A stretch of 64,000 bases of DNA from Aspergillus flavus (Eukaryota; Ascomycota; Eurotiomycetes; Eurotiales; Aspergillaceae): NCBI RefSeq assembly GCF_009017415.1, contig NC_092408.1, forward strand, positions 1,612,001 to 1,676,000. The letters run 5' to 3'. The position numbers and the translations under genes were made by a program. Positions within the stretch are counted from its first letter, which is position 1; each line of letters begins with the position of its first letter. Positions 34,200 through 45,805 of this stretch are shown here, piece after piece. The notes below the pieces were generated by a model that worked only from the letters and a program-made list of their open reading frames with translations, searched no databases and was not told where the DNA came from.

Positions 34200-35194
34200 T
34201 ACATACCACCTTGTTGCCCAATATCAAACGTTCGGGCCATATACCCACAGTCTACCAAGCGGCGTATGAACATATATATTTTCCCATCTAATTGCTAAAC
34301 CGTGTTCTATACAGGTAGAAATGAAGAATATCTACACTATTGTTAGTACCACAGCTTGCAATGTGAGTAGTATCGCGAAAGATATGGATCTGGACACTTT
34401 TACAGATAATACTATAGATAAGTTTCAGAAATGCTACAACTCGGCACATGCGGGACCCTTCTTGATGTATCAGATTACCGGCAAGATACCAGCATGCTGA
34501 AGCACACATGGTAGTATGCTGTGGCTTGATGTCCCACGGAGACACATCTGCCACGACATGAGTAAGGGTGATGTGCTATTACCTTATTTGCTGACCAGCC
34601 TGGACTGGTGCCTTGGGCGTAAGGCTGTAAATCACGTGCGATTGGTGCCCGAAGGAGACTAGACTGCGCCACGACCCGTGCGGTGACGTCGGAAAGCCAA
34701 TCAGAGGGGCAAAGAAGCAGGACCCACTGAAGGAATTTTTGAAGGCGTCCAAGAAATTCAGTCACATCCTTCAGTGTCCTCTAAATCTCTGTTTTCTTCC
34801 CTTTTCTCTATCATCTCTTTGGGGCGTTATCAACTTCGGTTATCGCCACTAGACCGTTTCCCTGTTGCGTTCGTGGTCTATATATTATATCGTCTCATTT
34901 CTCTCTTGTTCCTTTGTCTCGAACCAATTTTTTGGGCTTCGTCTCACCCACCGATTACTATTCCGAGTGCTCTCTATCGATAAGGGCTTCCAAGAAAACT
35001 TCACCCCACCCACTCAGAGGAAAAGGCTTTTGGTCGACCCCCTTTGACCCCGCTATTATTTGATCCACTCACTGGAAGTTCTTTTTTCTCTTTCTTCCTT
35101 GCCTTACCGACAGGCTTTTGATCTTTCCTCCTTTCCGTCTCTTGACGCTTTCCTCCACCCCCCTCCCCTCCTACCAACACATATCCCCGACAAA
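34200..35194. other. Intergenic stretch and pyrimidine-rich leader of arb1
   Basis: 34200-34730 has no supported gene. From about 34750 to 35194 the plus strand is strongly C/T-rich, typical for the promoter and 5' UTR of a highly expressed fungal housekeeping gene. Confidence 0.6.
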
Positions 35195-37101
35195 ATGGTG
35201 TCTGCTTCCAAAGCCGCTCGTTTGGCAAAGCGTGCCGATGGCGACTCCAAGAAGAAGCTCGGCAAGGGAAAGAAGAGCGGTACTGAGTCCCCCCAGGTCG
35301 ACAGTGACGTCCCGGCCGATGATCAGCCCGCCACCACGACCGAGAAGATGAAGGAGGTTGAGAAGCTTACAGCACAGATGGACAAGCATGGCCTTTCGGA
35401 TCGTGTCACGACCGGTGTGCTCTCTTCCATGGAATCCTCTCGCGACGTCAAGGTCACCTCCGCTTCCCTGGTGTTCCACGGCAAGGTCCTTATCACCGAC
35501 TCTACTCTCGAACTGAACTTCGGTCGTCGTTACGGTCTTCTGGGTGAGAACGGCTGTGGCAAGTCCACTCTGCTGAAGGCTATCGCCCATCGTGAATACC
35601 CTATCCCCGAGCACATCGATATCTACCTGCTGAATGAAGGTGCCCCTCCTACTGAGCTTGGTGCCCTGGAGTGGGTCGTCACTGAGGCCCAGAACCAGCT
35701 TGACCGGATGGAGAAGCAGGCTGAAGATATCCTGGAAGAGCAAGGTCCTGACAGCCCTATCCTCGAGGATCTGTATGATGTAAGTTATCTTTTCTCCCAC
35801 AGGTAGTATGGATTACACTAACTTGCACTTAGCGTATGGACAAAATGGATCCCTCCACTTTCCACACTCGTGCTTCCTTGATCTTGACTGGTCTGGGATT
35901 CAACAAAGTTACCATCAACAAGAAGACCAAGGACATGTCCGGTGGTTGGCGTATGCGTGTGGCTCTTGCCAAGGCTCTGTTCGTCAAGCCTTCCCTGCTT
36001 CTGCTGGACGACCCTACTGCTCACTTGGATCTCGAGGCCTGTGTGTGGTTGGAAGAATACCTGAAGAAGTGGGAGCGCACCCTCGTCCTGGTTTCCCACT
36101 CCATGGACTTCTTGAACGGTGTCTGTACCAACATGATTGATATGCGCATGAAGCAGCTCCTGTACTACGGTGGTAATTACGATTCTTACCACAAGACCCG
36201 TAGCGAACAGGAGACGAACCAGATGAAGGCATACAACAAGCAGCAGGAAGAAATTGCCCACATCAAGAAGTTCATCGCTTCCGCCGGTACATATGCCAAC
36301 TTGGTTAGACAGGCCAAGTCGCGTCAGAAGATCCTCGACAAGATGGAGGCCGATGGTTTCATCCAGCCCGTTATCCCCGACAGAATCTTCAGCTTCCGCT
36401 TTGCCGAAGTTGAGAAGCTTCCCCCTCCCGTCCTGTCCTTCGATGATGTCAGTTTCTCCTACTCCGGCAGCTGGGAGGATACCCTGTATGAGCACCTTGA
36501 CTTCGGTGTTGATATGGATTCCAGAACTGCTCTGGTCGGCCCCAACGGTGTCGGCAAGTCCACTCTGCTGCGCATCATGACCGGAAAGCTGCAACCCATT
36601 GGTGGTCGTGTCAGCCGTCACACTCACTTGAAGTTGGGCATGTACAGTCAGCACTCTGCCGAGCAGCTCGATCTGACCAAGTCGTCTCTTGACTTCGTCC
36701 GCGACAAGTTCCCCGAGAAGAGTCAGGACTACCAGTACTGGCGTCAACAGCTCGGCCGTTATGGTCTGAGCGGTGAGTCTCAGACTGCTCTGATGGGCAC
36801 TCTGTCTGAGGGTCAGAAGAGCCGTATCGTGTTCGCTCTGTTGGCCATTGAATCCCCGAACATGATCCTTCTCGACGAACCTACTAACGGTCTCGATATC
36901 CCCACCATTGACAGTCTGGCTGATGCCATCAACGCCTACAGCGGTGGTGTCGTTGTCGTGTCCCACGACTTCCGTCTCCTCGACAAGATCGCCAAGGACA
37001 TCATGGTCTGTGAGAACAAGACCGTTACCCGGTGGGATGGTACTATCGGCCAGTACAAGGACCACCTGCGCAAGAAGATGATTGACGCCGGTGCTGTCTA
37101 A
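35195..37101 (+). CDS. arb1: ABC-F ATPase ARB1 (ribosome biogenesis)
   Basis: Exons 35195-35779 and 35833-37101 join in phase to 617 aa. It has two ABC cassettes without membrane helices: Walker A GENGCGKST (about 118) with signature MSGGWRM (about 229) and Walker B LLLLDDPTAHLDLEA, then Walker A GPNGVGKST (about 430) with LSEGQKSR (about 518) and LLDEPTNGLDIPT. The Lys-rich N-terminus (SKAARLAKRADGDSKKK) and the DDPTAHLDLEACVW segment are typical of Arb1. Arb1 shuttles between nucleus and cytoplasm and is needed for 40S and 60S biogenesis. Codon use is strongly biased to C-ending codons, as expected for high expression. The long minus-strand frame opposite this gene is a by-product of that bias. 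Confidence 0.95.
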
Positions 37102-37627
37102 GAAACGGCACGAAAAAATTGAAGGAAAACGACGCTTCTTGTTATGATTGGAATGTCAGAGACGACAATGAAAACTCAAAAGCTGCAGGGGAGTTGAAAT
37201 CAAAAAGTTTCTTACAGGAGAAATGATCCATCCTGGGTGATATAGTGACATTGGCGGGTGACGGTTTTCTTTCTTACATACATATCTGGTGATATCTGCT
37301 TCTGCTTGTTTGGGTTGCTTTACTTTTATTAGATGGTCTGTCTGTGTTTCATACCTCATCCCCTGCTAGACCCCTCGCGTTTCAGGGTTCAATTTATATT
37401 CTTATATCTTTCTACGTTTTTATGGTTTCACCGTTTGTTATAGACATTATGTAGGACTTTTGTTTTGATGGTCCTTGGACCCTCTCGCCTGCACTCATGG
37501 TAGGGCTATGTTTAATGACGAAGGCATGAAACAACGGAGCAGCAATTCAGTTGACCATATTCTAATTATATACAAGTTCAAAACACCATGACTTATCTTC
37601 TATAATTTACAACACTAGCGTAACTTG
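37102..37627. other. Convergent 3' flanks of arb1 and the cyclin gene
   Basis: 526 bp, T-rich on the plus strand, presumed 3' UTRs. No further feature seen. Confidence 0.6.
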
Positions 37628-38986
37628 CTATTGAGGCTGTTGCGCCTCCTTCGTCCGTTGCGTCACTAATTCACCTCCAAATATATCATTCGGCTGTCCC
37701 CCGTCTAACTTGCGCTTCTTTGCCAGTCGCTCCATCTCGCTCTCAGAGGTTGCCGGATCCCCAGCCGCTGCTACTGCTGCCGCCGCCGCAGGGATACGCT
37801 TCTGGCCCGCTACTCCAGCCTTGTCCGGGTTCTGGCAGTGGGTGAGCTTCTTCCTGATGCGTCTTAGGTTCTTCTTCTGGTCCGGATCTGAGGCGAGGGG
37901 TTTGTACGCCTGAAGGAGGTTAGAGCAATCAGTCAAGGTACGGAGGAGCTTCACCCGGAGCTCATAAAGCGGGGATCCCTGCTGCTGCTGCTGGGGTCCG
38001 CCCAGCTTAGTCTCAAGATAGAACTCCGCTAGCGGCTTATCTGCGATCATGAACGCAGCGAGCCAGATCTGGGACGGCGTGTAGAGGAAGTAAGCGTCAG
38101 TCATTTGGGCGGCGGATTTGAGGATCTCGCGGGTGTTGTGGTGCGCGCGGGCAAGTCGGTCTGTGATGGAGGATGAGGATGTTGTCGGTGATGCGGGGAG
38201 GGAATGGAGTCTGCGTTTGAGGTCATCTGGTGTCTGGGTTGGGAAGTGTGGTGCTGGTTGGCCCATGCCTTGAGATATGGCTTGGAGTTCCATGATGCCG
38301 CCTTCGAGGCCGCGGAAGGGGTGCCGGACGTCGAACGTGAAGCGGAGGCTTTGCATGACCAGAAACTCAGGCTGGATTATGTCTTCCGGTGTTGTGCCGC
38401 CGGGAATTACTTCTGCGAATTGGCGGAGGGAGAGGTAGTAGTTGTCTGTTTTTGTGGCGAGGAAGAGGGCGCAGAGCATGATTGATTTCGGGTGGTAGGT
38501 CATTGGGGAGTTGGTTAGGTAGAAGCGTCGGAGGTATTGGATTGCTGTGGCCTGTTTGGAAGGGGTTAAATGTTAGTTTTTGGTTATTGGTTACTTCTTT
38601 GGGTGATTTATGTATAGATGGTAGAGGGGGGTGTGACGTACCCGGACTATTGTTGGGAGTGGAGGTTTGTACATCTCCCCTAACTCTATGATCTGTTCGC
38701 AGAAGTATCGCACCAGCTGGTGCTCTTCTTCAGGTGTTAGGCACTCGATCTCCGTCTCTTCGCCGCCTGCTTTGCTGTCTGCGTCGCTTCCATTCTGGTT
38801 TGCTGCTGGTGTTCCCGCTGCGGATGAGGTGGCTGATTGTTGCGCCTCTCGCGATTTTCGGAGTGCGGACCGTACTCGCTCACTGGCGTTTGCGTTTGTC
38901 GTTGCGCGTAGGGATTGTAAAGATGCCTCTGTGTAGGACCAAAGTCGGAACTGGGATGAGGAGCGGTAGAAATCGTCTTCGATCAT
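37628..38986 (-). CDS. ccl1: Cyclin H / Ccl1 (TFIIH kinase cyclin)
   Basis: Exons 38986-38642 and 38551-37628 join in phase to 422 aa. The start MIEDDFYRSSSQFRLWSYTE matches the conserved N-terminus of fungal Ccl1/cyclin H (SSQFRLWSYT). The cyclin fold spans about residues 80-310: LTPEEEHQLVRYFCEQIIEL, then ATAIQYLRRFYLTNS across the intron, then YHPKSIMLCALFLATKTDNYYLS. Ccl1 activates the Kin28/Cdk7 kinase of TFIIH, which phosphorylates the RNA polymerase II C-terminal domain. The region between the cyclin boxes contains a Ser/Thr insert, and the C-terminus is low-complexity with a poly-Ala run and a basic KKRKLD-like nuclear signal. Confidence 0.9.
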
Positions 38987-39588
38987 GGTGGGTGAAGGGA
39001 TGTGCGCTCAAGCGAGCTTTCTTCTGTGGATTGTATGGCGAATAAACGTATCGAGTACTCAGATTGAAAACGTATCGATTTACTGGAAATTCACCCGAAG
39101 TGTGGATCTGTGGCTAGTCATTGACCCATATTTGGAGAAAAGTGAGTTGTTAGAGTTAAGCATTGAAGATCTGAAGGCGGAGAGGAGCTTAAAAGGCCCG
39201 CCACGTGCTTATCGATAGCACAAGAACTACGTAGTACATATGCTATTTATTATTTTCTACTTTAAGTATCACTATCTACCGTTCATTGAAATCCAGGCTA
39301 GAAATGGTAATTTACCAAGGAAATGCGAAGTGTTGCTTAGAACAAGATATAGAATAGAGGTTGGAGAGTCGGCTAAATATAATTCGCTACATTGGTCATC
39401 ATTGCATGAGATCGTTCTCAAAACGAGAAAACCTTAACATCAAGTAAACATGTGATGGGTAATAAGCTGGGCTGAAAAACAAGTAAGAAAGTAAATTAAA
39501 ACTCGCTAGGCATCACGCTTCGCCAGCTCCATGTTGCATGCATAGTCGTTGAAAAATAAATAGCCGTAGGTATTTACCGTCGCACTAC
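38987..39588. other. Intergenic stretch between ccl1 and ubc1
   Basis: About 600 bp, AT-rich in 39230-39480; contains the promoter of ccl1 and the 3' flank of ubc1. No gene seen. Confidence 0.6.
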
Positions 39589-40448
39589 TTACGGCTCACC
39601 TAGGAGCCGTGCAGTAACGTCGCCCATGTAGGCCTCTTCTAATTCGTAGTCTTCTCCGTTCATCCGATCAATACCGTAGTACTTGAAGGCGGCCACTACA
39701 CGGTCCACATCGAAGCCCATGCTGCAGAAGCGGTCGATCAAGTCTTTATTGTACCCATCGTATCTGGAGATTGACGTTAGGCAGGTCCTTCGAGTAGAAA
39801 GGGGAGATAACCGAGAGACGTACTTAGCTAAATCTTCCTTCTCCTGTTCCTCCCTTGACTTAAGCTCTTGCTGTCGCAGCGATTCGTTAGTAGCGCCACC
39901 ACTACCCTCTCCCGCATTCTTGCTAGGAGCCCCAGCATACAGAGTAGCCCAGGTTTGGGCAACTCTCTCAAATTCCTTTGGTTTCCGTAGGAGCATAGTG
40001 GCAACCTCAGCGTCTTGAGGATCCTTAGGCTCGGGGGTGCTAAGCAGAGATTGTAGTGACAACAGAGCGGACTTGATGGTGAGAACGGGGGACCACGCCG
40101 ACGACAGAGTATCAAGGCAAATAGCTCCCTATGCAATCGGTTAGATACCTATTCCACTATGTCTTAACAGCATATTTAGAAACCCACCGTTTGGCTACTG
40201 ATATTCGGATGCCAGACCTTGGTATGGAATTTCATTACTGGCGGCCGAAACGGATAGTCCGTTGGTATTTTTATATCCACAACGTAGGTGCCGCCCTCAT
40301 ACGGAGTACCTGGGGGCCCCGGAAATGTACCGCGTAGATGTGTGAGGTCTTCATCGCTGCCTACTGGTTCGGCTGTGATCCCAGACTGCGTATCGGCGTG
40401 TATATCGGCTATTTCCTTTGCGATACGCCGGGATCGGTTGGAGGCCAT
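39589..40448 (-). CDS. ubc1: Ubiquitin-conjugating enzyme E2 Ubc1 (UBE2K type, with UBA domain)
   Basis: Exons 40448-40188, 40128-39824 and 39763-39589 join in phase to 246 aa. The UBC fold runs from [16 protein letters not shown] through [35 protein letters not shown] and [14 protein letters not shown], where Cys91 is the thioester-forming active site. A helical, charged linker follows, then a C-terminal UBA domain ([25 protein letters not shown]), which distinguishes Ubc1/E2-25K from the shorter Ubc4/5 enzymes. The enzyme extends Lys48-linked ubiquitin chains for proteasomal degradation. It is head-to-head with the proteasome ATPase gene rpt2, their start codons about 0.8 kb apart. Confidence 0.94.
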
Positions 40449-41254
40449 GGTTTTGGGTTTAGGGTTTCAAGTTGTGTGAGGTAAAGAAACGGGATATAAA
40501 AGGGGCAGTTGTGAGAATTTTACGGATGGGTGGTCAGGCGTCAAAGGTGAGCTCGCAGCCCAGGAACACTACGCAAAACCGAGCTACAGATCCACCTTGT
40601 TAGCTGCGATCACATACGGACGGTTGAGCATATTATGTAAGAGTGAAATGTGAGAAGGAAGGTAGAAGGGTAAATATGGTATTTAGGGCTCAAAGGTAGG
40701 GAGAGAACCTTACCGGTCAGAGAATAGTTTTGTATCGTGAGATGAGGGGAATGCGCCGCGGGGGAATGAGGGCTCGTCTGCTGCGGATATACTACTAGTT
40801 CAAGTGGGACGAGATCAACAGGTGAGACAAGCGCCGAGGAAGACAAAGGCGGTTTTTGAAATTCTTTGGAAGTCGAGATATAGGATTTTTATTCAGTCCA
40901 AGTAATGTGTAGTACGTTATTGTAGATATGCCCAAAAGACTAAAAATAGTTTCGAGTAAATCTGACGCAGCGGCTATTGATATTGACTTGTTTGATAGAC
41001 GCCTGATTCGCGAGGCATCTAAGTGCCATGATAGCTCCGGGTCACGTGCGAGGTCACAGCGGTGGCCAAGCCCGACGGATGGCGACAACGACAACAGCTT
41101 CCAAGCTCGCCGAAAGCTCATCGTCATCCTACATTATCCCCCCATCTATCATCCAGCCCCTGACTAATAGAGTCGCCTTCATTATAATATTCCGGTTTAG
41201 GTATAATTAGAGTAAAAAGAACATCTTGTTGATTCCGCGGCACACACTTGGACT
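40449..41254. promoter_or_regulatory. Shared divergent promoter of ubc1 and rpt2
   Basis: 806 bp between two start codons of opposite direction. It contains GTCACGTG (E-box type) at 41041-41048 and GGTGGCCAAG at 41061-41070; the latter differs by one base in its first nine from the yeast proteasome control element GGTGGCAAA (Rpn4 site). No gene was found inside. Co-regulation is inferred from layout. Confidence 0.5.
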
Positions 41255-42835
41255 ATGGTTGGTTCCCAACTCTCACTGTCGTCACCCTCTCACCTAGCCA
41301 AAGTACAGTCTCTCTAACAAGTCATTCAAAAACAGGGTAACCAGCAGTCCAACATCGGCGGAGGCCCCGGGGGCGATGGAAGGGATGATAAGGATAAGAA
41401 GGTAATTTCGGTTGCTTCGTTCAGACAGCTCTATCCGCTTACAAAGCGTCCCTTAATAGAAGGACAAGCCCAGATACGAACCACCTCCTCCTCCCACGAC
41501 TCGTCTTGGACGTAAGAAGCGCAAGGCTGCCGGCCCAAGTACAGCTTCCAAACTCCCCGACATCTTCCCAACGTCACGATGCAAATTACGATACTTGCGA
41601 ATGCAACGGGTCCACGACCACTTGCTGCTAGAAGAAGAATATGTCGAGAATATGGAACGTCTACGCAAAACTAAGGCACAGGCAGCACATGATTCCGTCA
41701 GCAGAAGCGAGTTTGATATTATGGACCGAAATGCAGACGAGAGGGGTCGCGTCGATGACATGAGAGGTACCCCCATGGGAGTCGGCAACTTGGAAGAGTT
41801 AATCGACGACGACCATGCCATTGTTTCCAGTGCTACCGGACCAGAGTACTACGTTTCCATCATGTCCTTCGTTGATAAGGACTTGCTGGAGCCTGGTGCC
41901 AGCATTCTGTTACACCACAAGTCTGTCTCCGTTGTCGGTGTGCTCACCGAGGAGTCCGACCCCCTGGTGTCCGTGATGAAGCTTGACAAGGCACCGACGG
42001 AGTCTTATGCGGATATCGGTGGTCTTGAGACTCAGATCCAAGAGGTTCGAGAATCCGTCGAGCTTCCGCTGCTCCACCCTGAGCTGTATGAAGAGATGGG
42101 TATCAAGCCCCCCAAAGGTGTCATTCTCTACGGTGCCCCGGGAACCGGAAAAACGCTGCTTGCCAAGGCAGTCGCCAATCAAACAAGTGCCACTTTCCTC
42201 CGGATTGTCGGCAGTGAACTGATCCAGAAATACCTCGGTGACGGACCTCGTTTGGTGCGACAGATTTTCCAGGTTGCTGCGGAACACGCTCCTTCCATTG
42301 TCTTCATTGATGAAATTGATGCCATCGGTACGAAGCGTTACGACTCTACTTCGGGTGGTGAACGAGAAATTCAGCGTACTATGCTTGAGCTTCTTAACCA
42401 GTTGGACGGTTTCGATGACCGCGGAGATGTCAAGGTTATCATGGCCACTAACAAGATTGAAACACTTGACCCTGCTTTGATTCGTCCTGGTCGTATTGAT
42501 CGAAAGATTCTCTTCGAAAACCCAGACCGTACGTGTTACCCACTATAAACATTAAATCATCTGCTTACTAACATCCTCCAGAAAATACCAAGAAGAAGAT
42601 CTTCACCCTGCATACATCCAAGATGTCCCTCGGCGATGATGTCGATCTCGACGAGTTTATCAACCAGAAAGACGATCTTTCAGGTGCAGATATCCGAGCA
42701 ATCTGTACCGAAGCCGGTTTGATGGCTTTGAGAGAACGCCGTATGAGAGTGCAAATGGAGGATTTCCGCTCCGCTAGGGAACGTATTATGAAGACGAAGC
42801 AAGATGGAGGCCCTGTGGAAGGCTTGTACCTGTAG
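41255..42835 (+). CDS. rpt2: 26S proteasome regulatory ATPase Rpt2
   Basis: Four exons join in phase to 463 aa: 41255-41257, 41336-41401, 41460-42528, 42582-42835. The first coding exon is only the ATG; a 78-bp intron with donor GTTGGT separates it from GGTAACCAGCAG, restoring [11 protein letters not shown], the N-myristoylation-type start expected for Rpt2. The rest is almost invariant: [20 protein letters not shown], Walker A GAPGTGKT (about 248), Walker [17 protein letters not shown], the SRH arginines in RPGRIDRKI, and the C-terminal tail VEGLYL with the hydrophobic-Tyr-x motif that docks into the 20S ring and opens its gate. It acts in the 19S base, nucleus and cytosol. Confidence 0.95.
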
Positions 42836-43096
42836 TCGATCTGTTGGTGGTGTACCTAGTTTAGTTCCAATGACGCAAACGCATTATACGGCGTAGAATT
42901 TCTCATACCTTATATATATAAAGCATAATTCCGTCGAATACATTTTAGATGACAGGCGAGGGTCAATGACGGCACCGAGAGCTTAATTTGCAAGCAATAC
43001 AAACATTGCAAATATTGCAAACTAAACGTGATATCGCCGCCGTCAAGTCATTTATTTCTTGCGAAATCTAAGTAACTCCGTGCAGTACATCTCATA

Positions 43097-44878
43097 ATGG
43101 ACGGATTCGATGAAGAAGCTTTCAAGAAGTTCTTTCCAGGCAGCTTCGGGAAACAAGAAAGAAAGACTGATGTCAACACTCAGATAGACCGCACCAAGCG
43201 GACACATGTATCTGCTAAGACTACCGCAGATGATGACAAGGCAGGTTTGATTAGCGACGAGCAAGCTAACGTTCAAACTGGAGCCGAAGACCGAAAAGAC
43301 AAGAGTGAAAGCGACAGCGATAATGAGTCTGATGATTCTGACTCCGATGACGAGGACGAGGACGAGTTTCCTGTCTCACACGAACTTGTCCTTAAAACTC
43401 ATGAGCGCGCCGTAACAACTCTCACAGTGGACCCATCAGGCTCGCGTTTAATCACAGGGTCAACAGATTGTACGATTAAACTACATGATTTCGCTTCAAT
43501 GACCCCTTCGACGGTGCGCGCCTTCAAGTCCGTTGATCCTACCGCGAAGAAACAGTCCGCTTTGCAGGAGGCGCACGCCGTGCATTATGCTGCCTTCAAT
43601 CCCCTGTCGCCAGGCTATGTCATGGTCGTTTCTGCTACACCCCAGCCGAGAATCCTCGATCGCGACGGCGAGACCATTACTGAATTCATGAAAGGAGACA
43701 TGTACTTGAGAGATCTTCATAATACCAAGGGGCATATATCGGAGGTTACCAGCGGCGCATGGTGTCCCACCGACGAGAACCTGTGTGTTACTGCAGGATC
43801 GGACAGTACGGTACGTATATGGGACGCCAATATTGGGCGGTCACAGAAAGAAGTCATAATGCATAAGTCAAGAGCGGCTGGATCCGCTGGTCGGAGCAAG
43901 ATGACTGCTGTTGCATGGGGTTCCCCAAAGCAGGGTGGACCTAATGTACTCATTGCTGCTGCCCTTGACGGAAGTTTAATGATGTGGAGTGGGAATGGGC
44001 CATTTACTCGACCTAGTGGTGAGATACGGGATGCTCATACGCGCGACACATGGACTAGCGGGCTTGATATCAGCTCGGATGGAAGACTGGTTGTCACCAA
44101 GGGCGGAGACGATACTATCAAGCTCTGGGATACTAGGAAGTTCAAGCAGCCGATTTCAACAGTGGCGCACCCGTCCAGCTCCTCCCGATACCCGACTTCG
44201 AACATCGTATTCTCACCCACGTCCGCGAATGTCCTCACGGGCTCGGAAACTGGTCATCTACACATTTTGAACCCCGCAACATTGAAGCCGGAATTGGTCA
44301 CACCGGTCACACCGGGATCGCCTTTGATTACCGTTCAATGGCATGAAAAACTCAATCAGATCCTCACTGGCTCTGCCAACGCTGAGACTCATGTACTTTA
44401 CAACCCTGACATGTCGTCCAAAGGTGCCGCCTTGGTTATGTCCAAGGCACCCAAACGCCGGCACATTGATGATGACCCGAACCTTACCATGGACCTTTCA
44501 CATGGTATCTCGGGTGACAACGTTGTTGTCGGATCGAACGGTGTGCCCCATTATAGCTCGGCAACCTGGTCTTCCCGTCACCCAACCATTGGGCTTACGG
44601 CGTCAGGACGGCCCAGGGATCCACGGAGACCGCATTTGCCAGCAACGACTCCCTTCGCCAAGTCGCAGCCGGATGAGAAACATATTCGCGAGAATATTCC
44701 TCTCAGTTCGATGCGCGATGAGGACCCCCGAGAAGCGTTGCTGAAATACGCCGAGAAGGCCGAGAAGGACCCGGTTTTCACTAAGGCATGGAAGGAGACT
44801 CAACCGAAAACGATATACAGGGAGATTAGTGACGATGAAGGCGAGCAAGAGCCGGATAAGAAAAGAGCCAGGCGATGA
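43097..44878 (+). CDS. WD-repeat protein WDR70 (gastrulation-defective 1 homologue)
   Basis: A single exon of 593 aa, 261 bp after rpt2. An acidic Ser/Asp/Glu tract (about residues 73-93, SDSDNESDDSDSDDEDEDE) precedes six to seven WD-like repeats (for example STDCTIKLHDF, SDSTVRIWDANI, GDDTIKLWDTRKF). The order and the sequences EEAFKKFFPGSFGK at the N-terminus and IPLSSMRDEDPREALLKYA near the C-terminus match WDR70. In animals and fission yeast WDR70 helps histone H2B ubiquitination by the CRL4 ligase during DNA-end resection; this is family knowledge. The basic C-terminus (KKRARR) is a likely nuclear signal. Confidence 0.9.
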   Translation: MDGFDEEAFKKFFPGSFGKQERKTDVNTQIDRTKRTHVSAKTTADDDKAGLISDEQANVQTGAEDRKDKSESDSDNESDDSDSDDEDEDEFPVSHELVLKTHERAVTTLTVDPSGSRLITGSTDCTIKLHDFASMTPSTVRAFKSVDPTAKKQSALQEAHAVHYAAFNPLSPGYVMVVSATPQPRILDRDGETITEFMKGDMYLRDLHNTKGHISEVTSGAWCPTDENLCVTAGSDSTVRIWDANIGRSQKEVIMHKSRAAGSAGRSKMTAVAWGSPKQGGPNVLIAAALDGSLMMWSGNGPFTRPSGEIRDAHTRDTWTSGLDISSDGRLVVTKGGDDTIKLWDTRKFKQPISTVAHPSSSSRYPTSNIVFSPTSANVLTGSETGHLHILNPATLKPELVTPVTPGSPLITVQWHEKLNQILTGSANAETHVLYNPDMSSKGAALVMSKAPKRRHIDDDPNLTMDLSHGISGDNVVVGSNGVPHYSSATWSSRHPTIGLTASGRPRDPRRPHLPATTPFAKSQPDEKHIRENIPLSSMRDEDPREALLKYAEKAEKDPVFTKAWKETQPKTIYREISDDEGEQEPDKKRARR

Positions 44879-45805
44879 TTTTTTGTATAGTTTCATGCGA
44901 CGGTGCCTATGAGAATATAAACCTTCCTTGTCACATCATTTAGTGGTAGCGATTGTGACGATATAATAATAAAGTTCACCGCTGCCTGGGTGCACAGATG
45001 CGTACGAGTACTCAGATGATTTGACTAGTATGTATACTCGCATCTCAGCTGCCCGATGACGTTCGGGGTAAATCCCTACCGGGATAGTCATTAGTCAGGG
45101 TTGAGCCAATCAATCCACTCATACTTTCAATAGTGCTGTTCTTCCTTCTTCTACTAAAATACATTAGCTTGGAAATCCTTCCCCCAACTTCTTTCCGGTT
45201 TTCCTTTCACGATGCTGCGCTTGGGCTTATGCTCACCCTCTCTTACTAGCGGTATTGCAGGTGCGACCGATCGGATCTTAGTTTACTACGCCCAGTAAAC
45301 TAATTTGACTCCTGACGTCGCCGGTGTCTTTCGGCTACCTTCCGCCAACAGACTCCACATCGCAAATCGTGCTTAACACAAACAATCGTTCGATTCGCAC
45401 AAGGTGGATTATTCATAGACTTCGTTACCTCTCCTTCTTCTATCCGGTAAAGGTACAACCTGGTAGTTAACTGCACTGGTAAAAAGGTGGTGTCTCACAT
45501 CGGAGATTTAGTAGTGTCGGAAGTACGGCAATGTGATTCTCCTTAACAGCATGAACACTCGTCCAGGGTCAAAGTTGAACTGAACCCTGAAAGAATTCTA
45601 CTCGCTGAAGTATCGGAGGCGAACCGCGCCGTTGCCTGCTCTCTCCTGATTTAGATACAGCGGGTGGTGGATAATCAATAATCTGGGGCTCAAACTTTAT
45701 AACGATTCCCTTCGACGGTGACAGCGGACCTGTCGGAACGCCATCCTCCCCGTCCCTATACCCTGCCCCTTCATTCCCCTTACTTTTAGCCTTCGAAAAT
45801 CCCGG
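44879..45805. other. Intergenic stretch with leader of the second NIPA gene
   Basis: About 930 bp. 45110-45240 is T/C-rich. No supported gene; a minus-strand frame at 45820-45569 overlaps the next gene's start and has no resemblance to a known protein. Confidence 0.55.

Noticed and set aside
35818..37065. 415-codon open frame antisense to arb1
   Set aside because: It mirrors a strongly codon-biased gene; biased codons suppress stops on the opposite strand. No motif or splice context of its own.
41061..41070. Rpn4-type proteasome control element
   Set aside because: One mismatch to the yeast consensus, and an Rpn4 equivalent with the same site preference is not established for such fungi; kept only as a comment.
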